DNA from: Frigoribacterium faeni | Lineage (GTDB): Bacteria > Actinomycetota > Actinomycetes > Actinomycetales > Microbacteriaceae | Direction of reading: 5' to 3' | NCBI RefSeq assembly: GCF_011761235.1 | Contig: NZ_JAAOYW010000001.1 | Location: 62,781 to 126,780 of the forward strand | Length of the DNA: 64,000 bases | Shown here: piece by piece, positions 35,702 to 43,119 of the stretch | Position numbering within the stretch: position 1 is the stretch's first letter | How the letters are laid out: each line of letters begins with the position of its first letter | Program-made: the position numbers and the translations under genes | Notes under the pieces: model-generated | What the model saw: only the letters and a program-made list of their open reading frames with translations | The model's database searches: none | What the model was told of the DNA's origin: nothing

Positions 35702-36907
35702 CTAGGGCTGCGGGACGGGCACGCCCCGGGGCAGCCGCACGGCCACCAGGGCGCTGACCGCCAGCAGGGCCGCCGCCGTGCCGAAGGCGACCTCGAAGGA
35801 CGCGACGTCGACGAGCAGCCCGGCCACCAGGGGCCCGGCGATCGCGCCCACGTCGGAGCACATCGAGAAGATCGCCACGGGACGTCCGCCGCGGGCGCCG
35901 GCCGCGTCGCCGACCAGCGCCGCCGGGGCCGTGCCCATGAAGGCCGTGGCGACGCCGTAGACGGCCAGGAGGGCGCCGAGCGAGACGAGCCCCGGAGCGA
36001 GGGGGACGAGCGCCAGCGAGACGGCGGCCACCGCGAACGACCCGATCACCGCGGGGCGGCGCCCGACGGTGTCGACGAAGCGCGAGGCCGGGGCGAGCGC
36101 GAGGGTCTGGGCGACCGCGGCGACGGCGAACAGGACGCCCGTCCACGACGTCGGCTGCAGCAGCACCTCGACGACGAGCACCGGCACGAGCGCGCTGCGG
36201 ACCCCCAGCGACGACCAGCCCTGGGCGAAGCTCGCGACGCAGGCGGCCCGGAAGCGCACGTCGCGCAGCACGTCGGCGAGGGGCCGGGCGAGCTCGACGG
36301 CCGAGGCGCGCCCGCCGTCGACGCGGCGGGGCGGGCTCAGCAGCAGGATGCCGACCAGTCCCGCGACCGCGAGGGTCCCGGCGTAGAAGAAGAACGGGGC
36401 GGTGAGCGAGACGGTCGCGAGCAGCCCGCCGAGCGCCGGCCCGGCCATGCCGCCGACGAGGAACCCGCCCTGGTAGAAGCCGATCGAGCGCGCCCGCCGC
36501 TCGGGCGTGGTCGAGGCGAGCAGCAGGGTCATGGCCGAGATCGTGAACATCGCCGACCCGATGCCGCCGACCCCGCGCAGCACCAGCAGCTGCACGTAGT
36601 CGTGCGCGAGGCCGGCGAGGCCGCTCGACACGGCGACGATGCCGATGCCGACCGAGAGCACCACGCGCTCGCCCGCGACGTCGATCATGCGCCCGACGAA
36701 CGGGCTCGCGACGAGGCGCATCAGGGCGAAGGCCGAGAGGACCGCGCCGACGGCCACGTAGCCGACGCCGAAGCTCGCGGCGTAGACGGGCAGCACCGGC
36801 ACGACCACGCCGAAGCCGACCATGACGAAGAACGCGATCACGCCGAGGACGACGACGTCGCGCCCGAGCCGGACGCGAGGAGGGCGGGGCAGGGCTCGGC
36901 GGGTCAC
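35702..36907 (-). CDS. MFS transporter (drug-efflux-like)
   Basis: Major-facilitator exporter with about 12 membrane helices in 401 residues. The N-terminal half has the motif-A-like ASPFVGRMIDVAGERVV and a FYQGGFLVGGMAGPALGGLLA segment resembling the antiporter motif C. GTG 36907 has TAGTCT 6 nt upstream. Divergent from a flavin monooxygenase across 79 bp, so the two may be co-regulated. Substrate unknown. Confidence 0.87.
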   Translation of the reverse strand: MTRRALPRPPRVRLGRDVVVLGVIAFFVMVGFGVVVPVLPVYAASFGVGYVAVGAVLSAFALMRLVASPFVGRMIDVAGERVVLSVGIGIVAVSSGLAGLAHDYVQLLVLRGVGGIGSAMFTISAMTLLLASTTPERRARSIGFYQGGFLVGGMAGPALGGLLATVSLTAPFFFYAGTLAVAGLVGILLLSPPRRVDGGRASAVELARPLADVLRDVRFRAACVASFAQGWSSLGVRSALVPVLVVEVLLQPTSWTGVLFAVAAVAQTLALAPASRFVDTVGRRPAVIGSFAVAAVSLALVPLAPGLVSLGALLAVYGVATAFMGTAPAALVGDAAGARGGRPVAIFSMCSDVGAIAGPLVAGLLVDVASFEVAFGTAAALLAVSALVAVRLPRGVPVPQP

Positions 36908-36913
36908 CGACCA

Positions 36914-36919
36914 AGACTA
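36914..36919 (-). promoter_or_regulatory. -10 hexamer TAGTCT of the MFS gene, leaderless
   Basis: TAGTCT, 6 nt, GTG. Confidence 0.45.
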
Positions 36920-36986
36920 GGCGTCGCGTGTGACGCCGCGTTGCGCGGACGTGGCGGCGGTGCGGCGCGGCGGCGACGATGGCGCC

Positions 36987-38375
36987 ATGACTCGACGCAT
37001 CCGGTTCAACGCCTTCGACATGAACTGCGTGGGACACCAGTCCCCCGGTCTCTGGCGGCACCCCGACGACCGCTCGCCCGACTACACGAAGCTCAGCTAC
37101 TGGACCTCCCTCGCGCACCTCCTCGAGCGGGGTCGCTTCGACGGCCTCTTCATCGCGGACGTGCTCGGCACGTACGACGTCTACGGGGGCGACCACGACG
37201 CCGCGCTCCGCAACGGCACGCAGACGCCCGTCGGAGACCCGATCCTGCTCGTCTCGGCCATGGCGGCCGCGACCGAGCACCTCGGCTTCGGCATCACCGC
37301 CGGCACGGCCTACGAGCACCCCGTGCCCTTCGCTCGTCGCATGTCGACCCTCGACCACCTCACCGACGGACGGGTCGGCTGGAACGTCGTCACCGGCTAC
37401 CTGCCCAGCGCGGCCCGAAACATGGGCGCCGACGACCAGCTCGACCACGACGACCGCTACGACCAGGCCGACGAGTACCTCGAGGTGCTGTACAAGCTGT
37501 GGGAGGGGTCGTGGGAGGACGACGCCGTCGTGCGGGACCGCGAGAGCGGCGTCTTCACCGACCCGACGAAGGTGCACGAGATCGGGCACGAGGGCCGGTG
37601 GTACAAGGTGCCCGGCATCCACGTCTCGGAGCCGAGCCCGCAGCGCACCCCCGTCATCTACCAGGCGGGCGCGTCGCCGCGGGGCATCCGCTTCGCCGCC
37701 GGCAACGCCGAGTCGATCTTCGTCGCGGCCCCGACGAAGGAGCGGCTCGCCGCGACCGTGACGAAGCTCCGCGACGCGCTCGAGGAGGCGGGCCGCGACC
37801 GGCACTCCGCCCGCATCTACACGCTGCTGACGATCATCACCGACGCGACGCCCGAGGCCGCCGAGGCCAAGCACGAGGAGTACCGCCGCTGGGCGTCCCA
37901 CGAGGGCGCGCTGACCCTGATGTCCGGCTGGATGGGCGTCGACCTGTCGACCTACTCGCTCGACGACCCCGTCGGCGACGTCGAGAGCAACGCGATCCAG
38001 TCGGCGCTCGCGAACTTCCAGGCGCAGGAGGGGGCCGACGAGAAGGTGTGGACCATCCGCGACATCGCCGAGGCGGCCAGCATCGGCGGCCTCGGGCCCC
38101 GCATCGTCGGGTCGGGCGAGCAGATCGCGGACCAGCTGCAGGAGTGGGTCGCCGAGACCGACGTCGACGGCTTCAACCTCGCCTACGCGATCACGCCGGG
38201 CACCTTCGAGGACATCGTCGAGCACGTCGTGCCGGTGCTGCAGGCACGCGGCGTCTACCCCACGGAGTACGAGCCGGGCACGCTGCGCCAGAAGCTGTTC
38301 GGCCGCGGCGACCGCCTGCCCGACGAGCACCACGGCGCCCGCCACAAGGTCACGGCGCCGGTGCCGCCGGCCTGA
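36987..38375 (+). CDS. flavin-dependent monooxygenase, NtaA/SnaA/DszA family
   Basis: FMNH2-dependent class C monooxygenase of the luciferase-like superfamily, a group that oxidises sulfur compounds, chelators and secondary metabolites. The 462-residue protein keeps RGRFDGLFIADVLG, the LLVSAMAAATEHLGFGITAGTAYEHP strand, FARRMSTLDHLTDGRVGWNVVTGYLPSAARNMG and VIYQAGASPRGIRFAAGNAE. ATG 36987 has GACGAT 6 nt upstream (possibly leaderless). Needs a flavin reductase supplied elsewhere. Substrate unknown. Confidence 0.88.
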   Translation: MTRRIRFNAFDMNCVGHQSPGLWRHPDDRSPDYTKLSYWTSLAHLLERGRFDGLFIADVLGTYDVYGGDHDAALRNGTQTPVGDPILLVSAMAAATEHLGFGITAGTAYEHPVPFARRMSTLDHLTDGRVGWNVVTGYLPSAARNMGADDQLDHDDRYDQADEYLEVLYKLWEGSWEDDAVVRDRESGVFTDPTKVHEIGHEGRWYKVPGIHVSEPSPQRTPVIYQAGASPRGIRFAAGNAESIFVAAPTKERLAATVTKLRDALEEAGRDRHSARIYTLLTIITDATPEAAEAKHEEYRRWASHEGALTLMSGWMGVDLSTYSLDDPVGDVESNAIQSALANFQAQEGADEKVWTIRDIAEAASIGGLGPRIVGSGEQIADQLQEWVAETDVDGFNLAYAITPGTFEDIVEHVVPVLQARGVYPTEYEPGTLRQKLFGRGDRLPDEHHGARHKVTAPVPPA

Positions 38376-38388
38376 CGGGAGCCCCTCG

Positions 38389-38424
38389 GGAGGCGCGGTG
38401 CGGGGGGCCGTGCACCGCGCCTCC
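38389..38424 (+). terminator. terminator after the monooxygenase gene
   Basis: 13-bp stem GGAGGCGCGGTGC / GCACCGCGCCTCC with a 10-nt loop. Confidence 0.7.
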
Positions 38425-38438
38425 GGCGTCTCGGCCGA

Positions 38439-38517
38439 GATCGTTACACACGGGCGGGGGCGATCGGCCCAGCCCGGCCCTGACCAGGGGTTCCCCGCCC
38501 CGGCGCAGGTAACGATC
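38439..38517. repeat. inverted pair GATCGTTAC ... GTAACGATC
   Basis: Two 9-bp copies in opposite orientation, 38439-38447 and 38509-38517, separated by 61 bp, in the upstream region of the osmoprotectant operon. A candidate pair of regulator sites that could loop. Confidence 0.4.
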
Positions 38518-38538
38518 CGGGGCGCCCGGACCCCCTGA

Positions 38539-38550
38539 CGACACCTGTCG
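38539..38550. promoter_or_regulatory. operator candidate CGACA-CC-TGTCG
   Basis: Near-perfect palindrome, centred about 45 bp upstream of the expected transcription start of the ABC operon. The same element in opposite orientation is at 42547-42558. The identical 15-bp core GACGACACCTGTCGC spans 38537-38551. Confidence 0.55.
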
Positions 38551-38577
38551 CCTCGACAGGACCCGACGTGTCCTCGT

Positions 38578-38583
38578 TATGGT
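38578..38583 (+). promoter_or_regulatory. candidate -10 TATGGT of the osmoprotectant operon
   Basis: TATGGT leaves a leader of about 68 nt before ATG 38658. Confidence 0.4.
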
Positions 38584-38657
38584 GGACGCCGATCGCCCGG
38601 CCAGGCCGGGCGTTCGTGCAGAGGGTCGACGAGCGTGTGACGAGGAACGGGGAACAG

Positions 38658-39308
38658 ATGGCGTGGGACTACGTGTCGGGGCGGTGGGACCAGATCTGGT
38701 TCGCCGCGTGGCAGCACTTCTCGTTGGTGGTCCAGTGCCTCGTGCTGGCGGTCGTGATCGCCGTCGTGGTCGCCGCCCTGGTGCATCGCGTGCCCGGCCT
38801 CATCGCCCTCGCGAACGGCGTCTCGGCCGTCGGGCTCACGCTGCCGTCGTTCGCCGTCGTCGGGCTGCTCATCGTGCCCCTCGGCTTCGGCGTGGTGCCG
38901 GCCGTCGTCGTCGTGACCTTCTTCGCGACCCTGCCCGTGCTGCGCAACGCCGTCGTCGGGCTCACGCAGGTCGACCCCGCGCTGGTCGAGTCGGCCCGGG
39001 GCATCGGCATGAGCAGCTTCCGCACGCTCGTCCAGGTGCAGCTGCCGCTCGCCTGGCCGGTCATCCTCACCGGCGTGCGCGTCAGCGCGCAGATGGTGAT
39101 GGGCATCGCCGCCGTGGCGGCGTACTCGCTGGGGCCCGGCCTCGGCGGCTTCATCTTCTCGGGCCTGTCCCGGGCCGGCGGCGCGAACGCGCTCGCCTCC
39201 GTGGTCACCGGGGTGGTCGGCGTCGTCGTCCTCGCCCTGGTGCTCGATCTCCTGCTCGTCGGCCTCGGCCGCCTGACCGTCTCGCGAGGCATCGTTGTCC
39301 AGAACTGA
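38658..39308 (+). CDS. glycine betaine/osmoprotectant ABC permease (first)
   Basis: Inner-membrane permease of an OpuB/OpuC-type importer for quaternary-amine osmoprotectants. Five to six membrane helices; the EAA-like cytoplasmic loop DPALVESARGIGMSSFRTLVQVQLPLAWPVILTGVR contacts the ATPase. 216 residues from ATG 38658, with GGGGAA 7 nt upstream; longer frames from 38568 or 38637 lack a ribosome binding site. Its end overlaps the ATPase start by 14 bp. One of two permeases in the operon. Confidence 0.88.
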   Translation: MAWDYVSGRWDQIWFAAWQHFSLVVQCLVLAVVIAVVVAALVHRVPGLIALANGVSAVGLTLPSFAVVGLLIVPLGFGVVPAVVVVTFFATLPVLRNAVVGLTQVDPALVESARGIGMSSFRTLVQVQLPLAWPVILTGVRVSAQMVMGIAAVAAYSLGPGLGGFIFSGLSRAGGANALASVVTGVVGVVVLALVLDLLLVGLGRLTVSRGIVVQN

Positions 39309-40626
39309 CTCCCCCACCGTCCCCGACGCGACCGCCGAGGTCTCGGGCCGCAGCATCCTGCTCGACCAGGTGACGAAGCGCTACCCGGGCCAGTCCGCGC
39401 CCGCCGTGGACGGCATCACCCTCGAGATCCCCGCCGGCAAGATCGTCATGCTCGTGGGCCCCTCCGGCTGCGGCAAGACCACGACCCTCAAGATGATCAA
39501 CCGGCTGATCGAGCCGACCGAGGGCCGTGTCGTGCTCGGCGGCGACGACGTCACCGACATCGACGGCGACGAGCTGCGCCGGCGCATCGGCTACGTGATC
39601 CAGGCCGGCGGGCTGTTCCCGCACATGACCGTGGCGGCCAACATCGCCATCGTGCCCAAGATGCTCGGCTGGGCCTCCGACCGCATCGCGGCCCGCGTCG
39701 ACGAGCTGCTCGAGCTCGTCTCGCTCGACCCGGAGACCTACCGCGACCGGTTCCCCCGCGAGCTCTCGGGCGGGCAGCAGCAGCGCGTCGGCGTGGCCCG
39801 GGCCCTCGCGGCGGACCCGCCCGTGCTGCTGATGGACGAGCCGTTCGGGGCCGTCGACCCCATCACGCGCCAGCGCCTGCAGGACGAGCTGATCAACATC
39901 CAGCACGAGCTGCAGAAGACGATCGTCATCGTCACCCACGACTTCGACGAGGCGGTCAAGCTCGGCGACTGGATCGTCATCTTCTCCGAGGGCGCGCACA
40001 TCGTGCAGTACGACACCCCCGAGCGGATCCTCGCCGAGCCCGCGAACGAGTTCGTCGAGAACTTCATCGGGTCGGGCGCGGGGCTGAAGCAGCTCACCCT
40101 CACCCGCGTGCGCGACGTCGACCTGGCGGAGGCGGTGGTCGCCCGTGCGGGCGAGACCGGCCGCGAGGTCGCCGCCCGCGTCGAGGCCGCGGGGCACGAG
40201 CACGCCGTCGTCGTCGACGACCGAGGCCGGCCGGCCCGCTGGCCGTCGCTGCGCCAGCTCTCGCGGCTCGACGTCGTGCCGGACGGCACCGACCCCGAGC
40301 TGCCCGTGATCGGCAGCGGCGCGACCCTCAACGACGCGCTCGACACGATGCTCGTCTCCAGCGCGGGCGCCGCCCTGGTGACGGGCCGCCGCGACGCCTT
40401 CGTCGGGGTCATCACGGTCGAGGTGGTCATGGAGGCCATCACCCGTGCCCGGCGGGCCGCGGCCGTGGCCCTGACCGACGCTCCCGTCGGCACCAACACG
40501 GGTCCGCTGCCCGTCGTGGGCACGACCCCGGCAGGGTCGGACGACGACGACGCCGACGACCTCGCCGCAGACGTCGACGACGAGCGCGTCGCCGACGGGG
40601 CCGGCCGGACCGGGGACCGACCGTGA
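39295..40626 (+). CDS. glycine betaine/osmoprotectant ABC ATPase
   Basis: ATP-binding subunit (ProV/OpuCA type). Walker A GPSGCGKTT near residue 54, Q-loop YVIQAGGLFPHM, signature LSGGQQQRVGVARAL and Walker B VLLMDEPFGAVDP are intact. Residues about 270-390 form a pair of CBS domains, which sense ionic strength in OpuA-like systems, and an acidic tail (SDDDDADDLAADVDD) follows. The only plausible start is TTG 39295 inside the permease gene; no ATG or GTG lies near the conserved N-terminus. 443 residues. Confidence 0.9.
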   Translation: MSRTDSPTVPDATAEVSGRSILLDQVTKRYPGQSAPAVDGITLEIPAGKIVMLVGPSGCGKTTTLKMINRLIEPTEGRVVLGGDDVTDIDGDELRRRIGYVIQAGGLFPHMTVAANIAIVPKMLGWASDRIAARVDELLELVSLDPETYRDRFPRELSGGQQQRVGVARALAADPPVLLMDEPFGAVDPITRQRLQDELINIQHELQKTIVIVTHDFDEAVKLGDWIVIFSEGAHIVQYDTPERILAEPANEFVENFIGSGAGLKQLTLTRVRDVDLAEAVVARAGETGREVAARVEAAGHEHAVVVDDRGRPARWPSLRQLSRLDVVPDGTDPELPVIGSGATLNDALDTMLVSSAGAALVTGRRDAFVGVITVEVVMEAITRARRAAAVALTDAPVGTNTGPLPVVGTTPAGSDDDDADDLAADVDDERVADGAGRTGDRP

Positions 40627-41408
40627 CGGCCGTCGCGGACGCGCCCGGCGCCTCCTCGGCACCCGCGCGCGCCCGGCGGGCCCGGCCGACGTGGCTCGGG
40701 CTCGTCGTGCAGCCGGCCGCCGTCGCCGTGGTGTTCGCCGCGTTCGCCGTGTGGCTGTCGACGGCGGACCTGACGACCGCCGAGCGCACGACCCTGAACC
40801 CGTCGGCCCTGCTGACCTACACGGGCGAGCACCTCGCGCTCACCTTCGCCTCGGCCGTCATCGTGCTCGTGCTGGCCGTGCCCCTGGGGGTCCTGCTCAC
40901 CCGCCGGCCGTTCCGCCGCGCGGCGGGGCCGGTGCTCGTGCTGGCCAACGTCGGGCAGGCGGCCCCCGCGGTCGGCCTGATCGTGCTGCTGGCGCTGTGG
41001 CTCGGCTTCTCGTTCTGGACGGCCGTCGTCGCCCTCGTGCTGTACGCGGTCCTGCCCGTGCTCCGCAACACGATGATCGGCCTGCAGAGCGTCGACGCGC
41101 GCCTGGTCGAGGCGGGCCGGGGCATGGGGATGTCCGCCGTCTCCGTGCTGTTCCGCGTCGAGCTGCCCCTCGCCGTGCCCGTCATGCTCTCCGGCATCCG
41201 CACGGCCCTCGTGCTGCTCGTCGGCTCGGCGGCGCTCGCCACGTTCATCGGCGCCGGCGGCCTCGGGCTGCTCATCACGACCGGCGTCAACCTGTTCCTG
41301 CCGAAGGTGCTCGTCTCGGGCGCCCTGCTCGTCGCGCTCCTGGCGCTGCTGATCGACTGGCTCGGCCGCGTGGTCGAGCACGTCGCCCGACCGAAGGGCC
41401 TCCGATGA
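40623..41408 (+). CDS. glycine betaine/osmoprotectant ABC permease (second)
   Basis: Second permease of the importer, five to six helices, with the EAA-like loop DARLVEAGRGMGMSAVSVLFRVELPLAVPVMLSGIR and the terminal FIGAGGLGLLITTGVNL helix. 261 residues; GTG 40623 overlaps the ATPase stop by GTGA. Heterodimeric permease pairs of this kind are typical of OpuC/OpuB systems. Confidence 0.88.
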   Translation: MTAVADAPGASSAPARARRARPTWLGLVVQPAAVAVVFAAFAVWLSTADLTTAERTTLNPSALLTYTGEHLALTFASAVIVLVLAVPLGVLLTRRPFRRAAGPVLVLANVGQAAPAVGLIVLLALWLGFSFWTAVVALVLYAVLPVLRNTMIGLQSVDARLVEAGRGMGMSAVSVLFRVELPLAVPVMLSGIRTALVLLVGSAALATFIGAGGLGLLITTGVNLFLPKVLVSGALLVALLALLIDWLGRVVEHVARPKGLR

Positions 41409-42430
41409 CCCCCGCCCCCGCCTCGCGCCGCCTCCCCCGGGCGCTGCGCCGCGCCTCCCTGCTGGGCCTCGTGGCGGCCTCGTCCGCGGCCGTCCTCACG
41501 GGCTGCGGCCTGCAGCCCGCGACGGCCTTCGTGCCCGCGGTCGCCCCCGGGTCGATCGAGGCCCAGGACGACCTGCCCGACGACGCCGCGATCACCGTGA
41601 CGGCGAAGAACTTCACCGAGCAGCTGATCCTCGGCAAGATCGCCGTGCTCGCCGCCCAGGCCGCCGGCTTCGAGGTGACGGACATGACCAACGTGCCGGG
41701 CAGCGTCGCCGTGCGGCAGCTCATGCTCGACGGCGGCGCCGACATGACCTACGAGTACACGGGCACCGCCTGGCTGACCTACCTGGGCCAGGAGGCGGGC
41801 ATCCCGGACAAGGACGAGCAGTACACGGCCGTTCGCGACGCCGACGAGGAGAACGGCCTCGTCTGGCTCGAGCCGGCGCCGCTCAACAACACCTACGCGA
41901 TGGCGGTCCGGTCGGAGGCGGTCGCCGAGCTGGGCGACGTGGCCACGCTCTCGCAGATCGCGGCCCTGCCCGTCGAGCAGCGCACGTTCTGCGTCGAGGC
42001 CGAGTTCAACTCGCGCGCCGACGGGTTCGCCCCGATGCTCGAGCGGTACGGCCTCGAGCTCGGCGCCGCCGACGGCGTGCCGACCGGCAACGTCAGCATC
42101 CTCGACACGGGCACCGTCTACGAGGCGACCGACCGGGGGCGCTGCAACTTCGGCGAGGTGTTCACGACGGACGGTCGGATCGACTCCCTCGACCTCACGG
42201 TCCTCGAGGACGACCAGGGGTTCTTCCCGGCGTACAACGTGGCACCCGTCCTCACGGACGACGTGCTGGCGCGCTACCCGCAGCTCGCCGGCGTCTACGA
42301 CCAGATCTCCCCCGCCCTGACCGACGACGAGCTGCGCACGCTCAACCGACGCGTGGACGTCGAGGGCGAGGAGCCCGCGGACGTGGCCTTCGACTGGATG
42401 GTCGAGAAGGGGTTCGTGACACGCCCGTGA
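41405..42430 (+). CDS. osmoprotectant-binding lipoprotein
   Basis: Extracytoplasmic substrate-binding component (OpuCC/OsmX type). The 341-residue precursor has a signal peptide ending in lipobox LTGC near residue 34. The mature protein starts with TVTAKNFTEQLILGKIAVLAAQAAG, followed by GADMTYEYTGTAWLTYLG and an FCVEAEFNSRADGFAPML hinge. ATG 41405 overlaps the permease stop by ATGA. Which quaternary amine it binds cannot be told by eye. Confidence 0.88.
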   Translation: MTPAPASRRLPRALRRASLLGLVAASSAAVLTGCGLQPATAFVPAVAPGSIEAQDDLPDDAAITVTAKNFTEQLILGKIAVLAAQAAGFEVTDMTNVPGSVAVRQLMLDGGADMTYEYTGTAWLTYLGQEAGIPDKDEQYTAVRDADEENGLVWLEPAPLNNTYAMAVRSEAVAELGDVATLSQIAALPVEQRTFCVEAEFNSRADGFAPMLERYGLELGAADGVPTGNVSILDTGTVYEATDRGRCNFGEVFTTDGRIDSLDLTVLEDDQGFFPAYNVAPVLTDDVLARYPQLAGVYDQISPALTDDELRTLNRRVDVEGEEPADVAFDWMVEKGFVTRP

Positions 42431-42474
42431 CCCCTCGCCCGTGGGGTGATTAACACGGGCTATCCGCAGGGTGA

Positions 42475-42502
42475 ACGGCAGGTGGGGACACCTGCCGTTC
42501 GT
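42475..42502 (+). terminator. terminator of the osmoprotectant operon
   Basis: 12-bp perfect stem GAACGGCAGGTG / CACCTGCCGTTC, loop GGGA; no U-tract. Confidence 0.7.
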
Positions 42503-42546
42503 CGTCCCCCGTCCGTGGGGCAGGCGCCCAGGGTGACCCGTCTGTG

Positions 42547-42558
42547 CGACAGGTGTCG
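42547..42558. promoter_or_regulatory. operator candidate CGACA-GG-TGTCG
   Basis: Inverted copy of the element at 38539-38550; 15 bp (42546-42560) are the exact reverse complement. Lies upstream of the surface-polymer operon. Confidence 0.55.
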
Positions 42559-42821
42559 TCTAAAGGAGGGCGTGGCCCGGGGGTCGCCAGGCGGGTCGCC
42601 GCCCGCTCCGCATGCCGCTCTGACCGGCTGTTCTCGTGACAGGCGGGCAATGCGCGCCGCCTCGGCCACGGAGAGCCTGTCCGGACCTCGTGCGACTCGG
42701 GTCGAGGCCGCCCCGACGGGGGCGTCCGTACCCCGCCCGGGGTGAGTGCCCGACGTGTCCCACGTGCGGGGGGCAGCCGAGCCCCCGAACGGGGGGTCCC
42801 CTCCCGGGGGGTGCCCCGACT

Positions 42822-42827
42822 TAGAGT
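42822..42827 (+). promoter_or_regulatory. candidate -10 TAGAGT of the surface-polymer operon
   Basis: TAGAGT in an otherwise G/C-rich stretch, nearly 300 nt before the first gene; no clear -35. Confidence 0.3.
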
Positions 42828-42869
42828 TCATACCACCGGAAGGCGGCACCCACCGCCCACGAGAGCCAC

Positions 42870-42910
42870 ACCCGAACCGCTCCACCCGAACTGCACGACC
42901 AAACCCGAAC
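42870..42910 (+). repeat. ACCCGAAC repeat cluster
   Basis: ACCCGAAC at 42870-42877, 42884-42891 and 42903-42910. CCCGAAA variants occur near 43030 and 43071, and CCGAACACCC occurs twice just before the LamG gene (about 46787-46809). Possible protein-binding or RNA-structure element of the operon. Confidence 0.4.
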
Positions 42911-43119
42911 GGGCCCCGCCGACGAACCACCCGACGTCGGCGTCGCCCACGACGTCCGTCGACGCCGTGCTGCCGTACCCGCGGCAGCCGGACGACACGA
43001 CGCCCGTCGACCCTCGTCGTCCGGACGAACCCGAAACTCGCCCGGACGGCTGTTCCGTTGCCCGACGCCGCCCGAAACGGCGCCGGTGTCATTCGTCGCC
43101 TACCCGAGCACGAGTCCCC

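Larger units (their letters stand above)
42503..43119 (+). other. 617-bp non-coding leader of the surface-polymer operon
   Basis: No convincing gene on either strand. It holds the CGACA-GG-TGTCG palindrome (42547-42558), a hairpin with a 30-nt loop (GACAGGC 42638-42644 / GCCTGTC 42675-42681), a small hairpin ACCCCG-CC-CGGGGT (42730-42743), a G/C-run region around 42790-42817, a candidate -10 TAGAGT (42822-42827) and repeated ACCCGAAC elements (42870, 42884, 42903, with variants near 43029 and 43070). If TAGAGT is the promoter, the mRNA leader is nearly 290 nt long, exceptional in this mostly leaderless genome. Confidence 0.6.

Noticed and set aside
33762-38345. 1,527-codon open frame on the minus strand
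   Set aside because: Spans several real genes in both directions (His-rich protein, ndh, MFS, monooxygenase); composition is that of a GC shadow.
42600-42720. Possible riboswitch (c-di-GMP- or c-di-AMP-like) in the polymer-operon leader
   Set aside because: There is an inverted repeat with a large loop, but I could not match the conserved core of any riboswitch class. A covariance-model search would decide.
42446-42745. 99-codon frame after the osmoprotectant operon
   Set aside because: No credible ribosome binding site or domain; crosses the terminator hairpin and operator palindrome.
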